Shown here one piece after another: positions 56,501 through 64,000 of a stretch of 64,000 nt of DNA. The DNA is from Nemertoderma westbladi (taxonomy: Eukaryota > Xenacoelomorpha > Nemertodermatida > Nemertodermatidae). Location: assembly GCA_032718475.1 (NCBI GenBank), contig JAUCBJ010008794.1, positions 1 to 64,000 on the forward strand. The letters run 5' to 3'. The position numbers and the translations under genes were made by a program. Under the pieces are notes generated by a model, which was not told where the DNA came from, did not search any database, and saw nothing but the letters and a program-made list of their open reading frames with translations. Position 1 is the first letter of the stretch. Every line of letters begins with the position of its first letter.

Positions 56501-56684
56501 CTTTTCTTTCTGCCTCTGCCACTGCAGATTTTCCTTCTGCCTCTGCCGCTGCAGCTTTTCTTTCTGCCTCTGCCACTGCAGCCTTTCTTTCTGCCTCTGC
56601 CACTGCAGCTTTTCCTTCTGCCTCTGCCGCTGCAGCTTTTCTTTCTGCCTCTGCCACTGCAGCCTTTCTTTCTGCCTCTGCCAC
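53529..56684 (-). CDS. Element C gag-protease: coiled coil, DUF1759-like core, zinc knuckles, protease
   Basis: 1051-codon frame. Residues ~1-110 are coiled coil of EAERKAAVAEAERKAAA repeats. A Pro-rich region with a second coil (~275-320) follows. The DUF1759-like core (~420-610) has KFNGDEMKWLPFNEYYKD and LNIRYGNRTNIARYLYAKL. Zinc fingers are CALCDGPHRLSVC, CYNCLRQGHQRRTC and CAKCGAKHHILLH. The retropepsin motif is NALLDSGSTGTFIDKEL. The G-patch-free C-terminus ends at TAG, beyond which RT continues in the same frame. The first residues belong to a longer coil whose N-terminal part is in other frames upstream. Confidence 0.88.
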   Translation of the reverse strand: MAEAERKAAVAEAERKAAAAEAEGKAAVAEAERKAAVAEAERKAAAAEAEGKSAVAEAERKAAVAKAERKAAAAEAERKASEETTQLELENLQEKQDYLNKQITASQMQMISRSTPKRQGFTSSDEGDTTDPEGGGNRSRSCRRRRMPHRQKLPNLPPAVRRQLASVDLGSTEPTDQIIRVERLPTIVDEPEIIRPVLEATPSVIETPVLPEPKSKFPLHSTKLSVPSRIAPESVPVLDAERYINDLSPVVPRLPANMLAAPAPAVEWVDERRRGMDLLLGQLEENRLRSSQHVREMEGTVQQLKGTVREGRLELQEVQQSIALECDKLVNIQRGITPPSVTMCQPVRSEVFHAQGVEPTRIYTASEVETPIVNPIKDNYKHVDNDIPYRPDHNPRNLYTDNSILNNTMAQERFTRQMARTEARQVVKVGEIVKFNGDEMKWLPFNEYYKDNIQSSILSHGEKLRFLIECLEGPPKLMALKFIGHPDGLRQVWDTLNIRYGNRTNIARYLYAKLVAPRKFISSGIIEFSDEIQEICRQLDWLGESHEYQSSMVIGAVASTLPKGGVDTRWDKRVLYMMEQQQRDPTIADLMAFLDGEVKLQLLKQSREKTPENKLSEKPISRRKVTPVCYTDDSESQTSQEENSGKDTDRSYYVNKAPKDVSKFKSRTSDRREQVIKSPPTSPKIIHGRKPEERTSVHNTTQGKVINIKPKCALCDGPHRLSVCDDFLKKSLKDRRDVMWDKRLCYNCLRQGHQRRTCYSDARCAKCGAKHHILLHAEFERTSPSQVSESELHVQFSDVNDTDHSSEMEGFYTDEFSDENESCYMINTTVYRALTYETDTENKAQPTIPDRQPSWKVPTSNVGICEFPVVQLRIHGSGKSFIVNALLDSGSTGTFIDKELAEDIFAGQPKFRTKLNLSGIMQVWKSTVATDYYIGALSTPQDKLGGHSVRSVKMVAIKNFATSQVEPYNWDEDDFTQQHDIARFNSDYPGVQILIGQNVHEALETLEKWPARPQPLQTYAGRTRVGWYFTGPSRRTLMERVPTDHIHQVSE

Positions 56685-56760
56685 TGCAGCTTTTCCTTCT
56701 GCCTCTGCTTCTGCAGCTACTGCTGCCGCTGCCTTTTGGTCTTCTATCTGTTTTTTCTTT
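56440..56760 (-). repeat. Short tandem repeats encoding (EAERKAA)n in element C
   Basis: 21- and 42-bp units ('ttctgcctctgccactgcag' and variants on plus) encode AEAERKAAVAEAERKAAA. Three reading frames are open through the block, so overlapping Arg/Lys- and Leu-rich frames here are shadows. Confidence 0.9.
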
Positions 56761-56776
56761 AATTGTTCTTCCTTTT

Positions 56777-57517
56777 TTATTTTTCGATTTTTTTATCAAA
56801 TTTAGCCTGATTCGCGGCTAACATTTCCGCATCTAATGAGTCTAACACAAATTTGGCTCCCTCACTTTTAGGGTTAAATCCAGCTAACCGTCTCCTTAAC
56901 TCTTTGTCTCCTATAAATCGCTGATAGTCCGACAGATAGATGTCAATAGCGTCCTTCTTCTGAGGTTTTTCGGTCGTAACTTCGCTTTCCACTTGAGAAA
57001 AGGCAGCGTCTGTTGATTCTCCTTGGGTCGAGCGCTCGGTTAGCTGAATTTTCCATTGTGTCGTTCCTTGGACTTTAAGACTCACTCGTTGGAACCAATT
57101 CTTTACGGCGACTTGCAACGACGTGTCTTGGCTTCTCTTCGAGGCTTCCTCAAAGGCTGAAAGGATTAGTCTGAGCCGTAGAATTCATTCGCGAACTTGA
57201 TAAAGCAGCTCTCCCTGCTCTTGAGGTCCGTGAGGCTGTTGGAACAGGTGTTCCTCTAATCACTCTAACGAGCTGAAAAATCCCTGTACATATCCTGCTG
57301 CCAACCTCTTCCACACAGCTGGATCCCTAGTGTCCTTTACCACTCCCATCCTGTATAAGTCATCCCAGGCAGCTTCCGATAAGTTAAACAGGAGTCCGGG
57401 TCCGGGGAAGTTCCATTGTGTCTCGACAATAGACTTCAGTTCCTCCTTCGTGTATCCCGCATAACTGTCCTTGGTCGATCGCTTACTTCTCGCCCAATCG
57501 ATTTGATGTTCTTCCAC
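56777..57517 (-). pseudogene. Element C gag N-terminus, frameshifted
   Basis: Two fragments: 57517-57260 (EEHQIDWARSKRSTKDSYAG ... DLYRMGVVKDTRDPAVWKRL) and 57118-56777 (NWFQRVSLKVQ ... DIYLSDYQRFIGDKELRRRL). The second ends at a TAA in an A-rich segment (plus T runs near 56770-56800), past which the coiled-coil frame continues offset by one base. The first probably begins gag; no homology to a named domain recognised. Confidence 0.6.
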
Positions 57518-58519
57518 CGCAATTAATACTCTAGTGAGTACGGCTTCAGGAAGAATGAAGCTTTTTGCTCTACAGCACTATAAGTACTACGTTATGTACC
57601 CGGAGTGTCCTTACCTAGAAGTTAATTACCGCAGCCAACCAGAGCCAACGTGCCTATTAACCACTTTACAACACAAATATACTGCCTACAAACTAAATTA
57701 CCTTCGGAAAGTACTGTACACTAAACCCTAGATTAGGTACAAATACTTGTATAACAAATAACCAGCAGTTAAATATGCTTGAACAGCTAAAAGAACCACG
57801 GCATCTGCTGGAGTGACTAGAGCATAAAATCACCAGTCTTTACCTACGCCAAGCAGCCCTGATGTAGTACCGGGGTTAATTTAACTATAACGGTATGTAT
57901 AACAAGCACAATTACTGTAGGAATAAACTTGGGGGTTATGTAGGTTGCGAATACTTGCATAAACTCTGAATAATAAATATTACGGTACCCGTGCAGACTA
58001 TACAAACAAAATACAGACCAAATGCTGGCAGACTACTGTCAAGCCTAAATAAATTACAGTATATGCAGACTCCGAAATGGTTAGTTAGTATGCGTTCTAA
58101 CCGAGTAGTACGACTTATTCTTTCGGGGGGGATTCACCTTACAACACTGGATGCCCCCACTTTCCTAACTAGTACTTTATCGGACCTACACTCTACACAC
58201 ACTGCAATCGCTCCAAACTTAACAACAGCTAGACAACAATCCAGCCTACAAATTATCTGTACAATTTGAGCGGGCTTATACGCCTTCTGCTCAATATTAC
58301 ACTTACATATAAATAAAACTGATAGAAACAAGTAAAATCCCAATAAAAAACCAGGCGTCCCTGATTAAATATCAAGACCTATCAGTATATAATTATCAAA
58401 TCGAATAATACTGCTGTACTTGTAAGCACCGGTTCGGGCAGTTAGGCCTAGCTTACCGTTCGACCGGTACCTCATCTTTATTGCCTACGGTGCAATAAAG
58501 AAACTGTGAAAACTATTAT
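57518..58519. promoter_or_regulatory. 5' leader of element C
   Basis: About 1 kb between the gag start and the 5' LTR. AT-rich, no gene. No TGG-starting primer-binding site found just inside the LTR (minus ATAATAGTTTTCACAG). Confidence 0.5.
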
Positions 58520-59672
58520 TGTTCGCGCTTTTAGACCTTTAGCAGTTTAACCTGCCAATTTTAGGTGTCTTCTTGTTTATAAATCGACTTTAGCCTATGA
58601 CAATTATTTATTACACTGAAATAACATTAGCCGAAGCCAGTCTATGCGCGACCATTCATCCACTGTTAAGGGAGACTGGATTCGGATGCTTGCACTTATT
58701 ATTGCGTTATAGACCTACTGTATTATTCGATTTATTGTTACTATATAATCTCTGACAATATATTTACTTTCGGGGAAATATTAACAGTTCCTTTAGGACG
58801 TGGCGCTTTAAGTATAAAAGCAGAGTTATGACTTATACTAATCACAACTAGATGGCTACTGAGTTACGTAAAAGGCGCATTCTTTAGGAGATGCTTTATT
58901 ACCAGTCACACTACCTCACACGACTTCACACTACTTCACACTGATCTGCCGACCGTCACTGAATTTGATCATATATAAGGAGGATAGCAACTGACACATG
59001 TAGGGATTATGAAATAGCATTTAATTCACACAAAACCACTATAATGTAAGTCGCAATTGCTACCGGTAACCTGTCCTCTCACCTTCAGTAATCAAGAAGA
59101 TTGGGGTTTTATGATTCTTTATCGGTGTTCTCCAAATATAACAATATATCCATCAACATATATAACAATTAATAACCAACAGTAAAATAAGGCGGTGAAC
59201 AATCAGTATGTGTTACTTAGTGCAACAGCAGTTGATATGGTTAGGTGATATGTAGTCAGGTAATAGTTTTACGTTTCGATAATCCAAGCCATCTAATGTT
59301 CTGGTCTAAGTCTGAAACTTCTACAGAAGCACAGAAGAATCCTAAGCCGGTGTTCTGGGCTTAGAAAAGATAACAACAACACTGAATTGCGTGGGTTTCT
59401 GTAGGCCCCTTTCAACGCAAAGTGAAAATCGCTCTGATTGGCCGAACAGAACAAAGAAAAAGCTCCACGAGTACATTAAATCAGCTGGTAGATGTCGTCA
59501 TCTGAATTCCAGTCTTAGAGTATTAAGCGCATTGCGGCAAAAATGGCTTGTTATGTCCGCCAAAGCACACATGCAGACACAGCGGGTAAAAATGGCTTGT
59601 TATGTCCGCTAAAACACCTACACAGTATATTGCGGAGAAAAATGGCTTGTTATATCCGCAAAAGCTTTTACA
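58520..59672 (-). repeat. 5' LTR of element C
   Basis: 1153 bp, equal in length to 45322-46474, with few differences. U3 repeats at plus 59534-59561, 59582-59608 and 59632-59659. Confidence 0.93.
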
Positions 59673-59677
59673 GTATT
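59673..59677. repeat. Target-site duplication GTATT (right), element C
   Basis: Matches 45317-45321 on the left. Beyond it the host sequence resumes as 'atcttttataaacata'. Confidence 0.92.
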
Positions 59678-59932
59678 ATCTTTTATAAACATATACTTTT
59701 ATAAGTTTATAAAATAATATCAAATATTTGTAGATCATGTTCTTTAATAATAATAATAATACTATATTTACTTTAAATATATAAACTACACATAGTAATA
59801 GAATATATATGAATACGAACCAAATGATACATAATAGGCCTATAAAATGCACATTTTGTTAATGTATCTTAGGTGTAATGTATGTTATGTGTATTATTGT
59901 ACGTTAATGTATGTTATGTGTATTATTGTACG

Positions 59933-61137
59933 TTAATGTATGCGGGCCTTCCACTCCTCCAGGGATTCGCCCTCACTGTTGTTGGGGCAAAACCATCTAC
60001 CCCTGAATTGGCTATGTCCAGTGGCGGCAAGCATATAATTGTGGCAGGTCTTGAAAATACGCTTGCCAACCACTGGACCAGGGGGTGGAGGGGGTGGGCG
60101 GGGGCCAAGCAGTCGTAGGCGCCACTGCTCAGCTCAGCCGTCTCCCCATCAACATTCCTGGGGCAGAACCACTTCCCTTTGATCTGTGTGTGTCCCAGCA
60201 CACACTTGATCCTATCGCCGCAGGTCTTACACACCCTCTCCCATCCTTTCTGGATGTTCTTACCCAGCTGCATCCGTTTCTGGTGCCTCCACTCAGTCAC
60301 ATAACCCCTCTTACGCCCCACATTCCGAGTGCTAGTGAGATCGGCCAGCATTGGGGGCAATGCCTCATCGGCCTGTCTCACCCACTCGTCAAATGTTATG
60401 TTGGTTGTGGGGCAGTAAAAGGAGTCCCTATAGGCACGGTGACCGGGTGCAGAGACCTTCTGGTGGCATTCGGGGAAATTTTTGATCTTTCTGGTTTTTT
60501 TGGATTTTGGTTTTAGGGGTTTAGATTTCTGGGCTGTATGTTTTCGTACGTAAATGGATAGTGGGACATTCTCGGAGGATGTACTGCTGGGGGAAGATGG
60601 CTCTGCAGAGAAATCGGAATGTGGAAGTTCTAGTTGGGTTGGGATTAAAGAAGAAGGGCCAGAGGGAACAATCGGTACTGAGGAAGGTAACTGATGGACG
60701 TTTGGGACACTGGGATATGAATGCTCACCGTAAAGTTCTCTGTTGCCGGGAGGGAAGCTGGTCCATGCCACGGACACGTCAGGGACACGGATGCGGGCAG
60801 CGGTGCCTCCAGCTGAAAGTAATCAGTCGCCACAAATGTGGCACAATCACTTCCAACAGCCACAGGCACAGCTACCACCGGGTCCTCCATAAACACAGCG
60901 TCCCAGACTGAACGCAAGCCGAAGGACATCGCTAAGTGCAGGGCCAGTCAGCTGGGGTGGTTGGGCTACATCAGCTAACCCAGTTAATTGTGGCGTTTCA
61001 GCCACAATGTCCTGGCCCACAGATTGTGGCTTGGCCACCACCTTAGCCCTCGGCTTCCGCAGTTTCGCTTGTCCAGATTGGTCTGGGACGTCAGTAAATG
61101 ACAGGGGCTGGATGGGATCGGTGATAGTCATGTATCG
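59933..61137 (-). pseudogene. ORF cluster with three Cys/His modules
   Basis: Minus strand. The main frame (60777-59923) has a Pro/Ser-rich N-terminus, a basic KKTRKIK stretch and two modules of pattern C-x2-C ... GH-x5-(F/W)-(Y/F)-CP followed by a Trp-containing helix (FYCPTTNITFDEWVRQ; CKTCGDRIKCVLGHTQIKGK, WFCP). A third module (FKTCHNYMLAATGHSQFRGR, WFCPNN, EEWKARI, stop at 59933) is in another frame, reached past a GCTCAGCTCA tandem duplication (60127-60136). Upstream frames (61137-60847, 60929-60645) may be earlier exons: TTACTTTCAG just before the main frame makes a good acceptor. Family not recognised; a zinc-binding, possibly transposon-derived protein is inferred. Confidence 0.5.
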
Positions 61138-61206
61138 AATCTGTGCCGAGACCCGAGTGGTCTCCCAACGGATAAGGGGAATAACTGAACTAATAAAGAA
61201 AAACAA

Positions 61207-62585
61207 CTCCCTAATACAAAATTATTCGATTAGGTAAACCTCCTACATTCCGGTAACAATCCTGCTATCGGCACCGGTACCTACCATCAAACTAATTAAG
61301 TTTATTAAACTCACTGATTTCAACGAGATTTTCTCTGCTTTAACAACCGACGTCAGATAATACACTGTATAATGTCACCCAATATAACCAACAACCATCC
61401 AAACCAACCAGCCAACGGTTTGGTAAATTACATTTCGAGTTTAATTACTTCGATAGATTCGTCGTCCTCGCCTCGGCCTCGTAGGATTACGTATAAATTG
61501 TACATAATGCGATTAGAATGAACAGCAAACACGTTTGGAGTAACAGGTAGGAGATGCGGACCGAAAAAGTCAACAAAAATACGAAGGAACCACATACAAG
61601 CAATGTCATGAAGCTGTTTTGTTCAATAGTACAATCCGCCAGTCTGCAGTATGGCAGCCATAAGTTGATGGGACAAACAGCGCGACGTACTCTGTTGAAT
61701 TTTTGTTTTAGGTAATTGGGACATTTACCTTTATACACTTTATGCACATGGTTAAAGACGGCGTCAAGACGCCGTGAAGGAACCGAAGTTAAACCAAACC
61801 GAAACCAATATTTTTACAGGCCATAAGCCGCAAACTTTTTTTTCCAGGATATCAACTCTCAACCAGTTTCGAATCTGAGCGCCTGGTTATGATTTGGATT
61901 TCCAATTACGAATTTAATTACCTGGTTAGAAATCTGTATTTCCGCATTACGAATCAATGTGTTTGGTTAAAAATATGAGCACCTTGTCACGAATTGATGT
62001 CCCTGGTTACAATTTGTTACAAATGGTTGGGGTTGCAAATTTGAGCACCCAGTATCAGCCAGCACTACCTATACTAATACTGTAATTTGCACATATGTTC
62101 AGCATTTATAATAAAAAATTGCACCAAGGTAGTGAACAAAGTTAGTTAGCAAACAATTGTATTATCTCATAATCTGTTCCTAATAATTATTAAAGCAGTT
62201 AGGGCACCATCTCCTGTCTACATCAAAATTATATCTGATACCAAACACAACTCATAGTATTAATGTTGCAAAAACATAATTAAACCTCCAAACTCTGATT
62301 TTAATTGAACATTGCAACTATTAGTATAGTTTATTAATAGTACCCTACAGTTAGTTAACAGTACATATATGGCGAGTTAGAACTGCGAGTCATCAGTGAA
62401 CTTACAGTAGGTGTAGGTTTCAGTGTGTGTGTCAGAAGCCAATATCAGAATATATAACCAGCCATAGTATAATTAAATAATAATATAATTAATAATACAG
62501 TTTGACTACAGTTATATAGAATGTCAAAGAAATATTCTAGAATACATAATAATAGTAGGCCTCAAACATATAAACTTCTTAAACA
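61207..62585. other. Non-coding region with LINE-like relic and degenerate repeats
   Basis: 61747-61487 (minus) begins HKVYKGKCPNYLKQKFNRV, which recalls the end of LINE polyproteins, then becomes hydrophobic and unconvincing. From 61857 to 62045 a degenerate ~30-bp repeat built on 'cctggttacgaatt' recurs about six times. No gene supported. Confidence 0.4.
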
Positions 62586-62684
62586 TTTATATAACTTTTA
62601 GGAATTTTTTTATATAACTTTTGCGAATTTTTATATAACCTTTGGAAATTTAATATATAACTTTTGAGAATTTTTATACAACTT
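62586..62684. repeat. 22-25 bp tandem repeat
   Basis: Five imperfect copies of 'tttatataacttttgggaat'. Confidence 0.8.
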
Positions 62685-62851
62685 TCTTTAACGAAAATGG
62701 TGCTTACATCATCCTTTAAGTATGTATACACCACCGCTGGTCTGGGCAAGGAAATTTTTTAATGATTATTTTTAACAAGGTACTTTATATTTTATTTATC
62801 CTAGGTATTTATCATTTGTAACAAGATAAGTTACTATAGGCCTACACTCAC

Positions 62852-63334
62852 AATTTCTGTTGAACGCGACAGTAACAGCTCCATTACTGGAAGGATCGAA
62901 GTTACGTGAAACATCATCTCTTAATTCACAATCGTATTCCCCGGCGTGTTCCTTCGTGCAGCCAGTAAACTCGTAGTCGATGTAATGTGGTCGGCCTATT
63001 TCTCCAGCAATGATTGGAGGATTCTTTGGAGGGTCTTCTGTGTGGTAGGTTCCTTTTATTATACAACCACGTACTGGATAAGGGGTGATTACTATTTCAG
63101 TTTTAATTGCGCTAAAAGCTGTAGTAGCGAGTTCCACCTTATCCGCATCCCCGGGTTTCTTTAACACGAACTTTGATATTGATTTTCCAGGGTTATTGCC
63201 AAATTTATATCCGATACAATAAATATTCCAACTCGCTGTTTCTTCTTCGCAATAATCAAATGAGGTTCCTGATACCGACGGTTTGGGACTATTGGGAAAG
63301 AACTTGGTGAATACCTCAACAGCAATAACAGGAT
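62852..63334 (-). CDS. Ig-like domain exon, phase 1-1
   Basis: Minus strand. Acceptor TTATTATTCCATAG ends at 63335 and donor GTGAGT begins at 62851. The 483-nt exon is divisible by three and has phase 1 at both ends, as usual for Ig-domain exons. It encodes about 161 residues: YCEEETASWNIYCIGYKFG near the start, beta-rich middle (KTEIVITPYPVRGCIIKG), and HAGEYDCELRDD, the D/E-x-G-x-Y-x-C signature before the F strand of Ig folds. Probably part of a cell-surface or secreted protein. The upstream exon lies beyond 63335, possibly outside the window. A phase-compatible candidate next exon lies at 27052-27179. Confidence 0.6.
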
Positions 63335-64000
63335 CTATGGAATAATAAATAAATAACTTGATAAATAAAAAACGTATAGTATATATGTGCACATCAAAAT
63401 TCTCAAATATTAACATTACCGGTACTCAAAAATATATTATATACACTATACAGGTTGCAAGACTGGCAATCTAGCTAAGATAAGATAATAGCAGTTTAGT
63501 TAGTTAATTAAGTTGGTTAATAACTCAGCCAAATGTTAGTGAAATTTAACTAAACTTGGTACACATGTAGTCTGGCCAAAGTTTAGAAATTTTCCAAGTT
63601 AAAATTCCGCTTGGCCTTCGAGAAGATAAGATAATATCAGTTAATTAGTTAATTAAGTTGATTAGGGTAAAAACATCAATTTCAACCTGCAAGGATTAGA
63701 GATGAGATTGGGGATGAACAGAGGGTGCAGTGCAGTAGCAATAGTTTGAGGGGGAGCCAGTGGCAGCGACTGAACAGCACCTTCTGGTGCAGAGTAACAA
63801 TATAGAATGAGTCAGGATAACGGAAGTAGGCAACCATCAGGGCCCTATATTTTGACAGAGGGGTGCATGGCTGGTAGGGGAGAAAGCGGAGTAGGTTCCT
63901 ATATCCTATGTGTTGGGGTTAACGAGTTGATTTGGAAGGCCTGCCATGTAGGGTGATGCTTGGCCTGTGGAGAACAAACAGGAACCAATCACTGAGCAGG
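63335..64000. other. Intron-like DNA with a ~45-bp direct repeat
   Basis: 'gataagataatancagtt' plus 'agttaattaagttg' occurs at about 63475-63520 and 63620-63665. No gene recognised. Confidence 0.4.

Larger units (their letters stand above)
45322..59672 (-). mobile_element. Element C: complete BEL/Pao retrotransposon with ORF3 remnant
   Basis: 14,351 bp, LTRs of exactly 1153 bp each with TGT...ACA ends, flanked by GTATT (45317-45321 and 59673-59677). Minus-strand gag, protease, RT, RNase H and integrase are largely intact, with a few stops and frameshifts. ORF3 keeps its N- and C-terminal parts but has lost the middle. It is inserted within a ~100-bp duplicated segment whose intact copy lies at 44689-44788. 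Confidence 0.93.

Noticed and set aside
56427-56821. Cys/Leu/Phe-rich plus-strand ORFs and Arg/Lys/Ser-rich minus frame
   Set aside because: Alternative frames of the (EAERKAA)n repeat in element C gag.
61487-61747. Small membrane protein, minus strand
   Set aside because: Its start resembles the end of LINE polyproteins and the hydrophobic part has no supporting context.

Overview
The window is eukaryotic, almost certainly from an invertebrate animal. The evidence is BEL/Pao-type LTR retrotransposons (a metazoan clade), a spliced Ig-like exon with phase 1-1 ends, tRNA-derived SINE remnants, LINE fragments, MITEs and AT-rich non-coding DNA. There is no operon structure. I cannot name the species.

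Layout. (1) 739-22501: element A, a minus-strand BEL/Pao element between two 1.75-1.87 kb LTR-like direct repeats. It is interrupted by a 119-bp MITE, a 2.3-kb foldback element and a ~1.1-kb insertion in pol. (2) 22502-28570: non-coding DNA with a 73-bp near-perfect palindrome, a 440-bp foldback/SINE, a 35-bp minisatellite and a candidate last exon of a host gene (27052-27179, minus). (3) 28595-29760: LINE fragment. (4) 30228-44459: element B, a complete BEL/Pao element with 533-bp LTRs and a TCTAT target duplication. (5) 44464-45321: second LINE fragment and a ~100-bp duplication. (6) 45322-59672: element C, a complete BEL/Pao element with 1153-bp LTRs and a GTATT target duplication. (7) 59673-64000: an ORF cluster with repeated Cys/His modules and an Ig-like exon (62852-63334, minus).

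All three BEL/Pao elements read on the minus strand. Each encodes a gag with a long charged coiled coil ahead of a DUF1759-like region, zinc knuckles, then protease, RT, RNase H, integrase and a DUF5641-type tail. All are broken: stops, frameshifts, a deleted protease active site and a changed RNase H Asp in B, and an RNase H deletion in A.

The most interesting shared feature is a third ORF downstream of pol, on the same strand, in all three elements. In A and B it carries a DEDD (RNase D/WRN-like) 3'-5' exonuclease signature followed by three CCHC zinc knuckles. A and C share a separate N-terminal domain. A and B also share an in-frame stop at the same aligned position, with similar sequence continuing after it. 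A second oddity is confined to element A: a short near-palindrome, CTCGCGAG core in an 18-20 bp context, occurs about ten times in coding and non-coding segments and in different reading frames.

The Ig-like exon and the 27-kb exon are both minus strand and phase-compatible. They could be neighbouring exons of one surface-protein gene whose ~35.7-kb intron has been filled by elements B and C.
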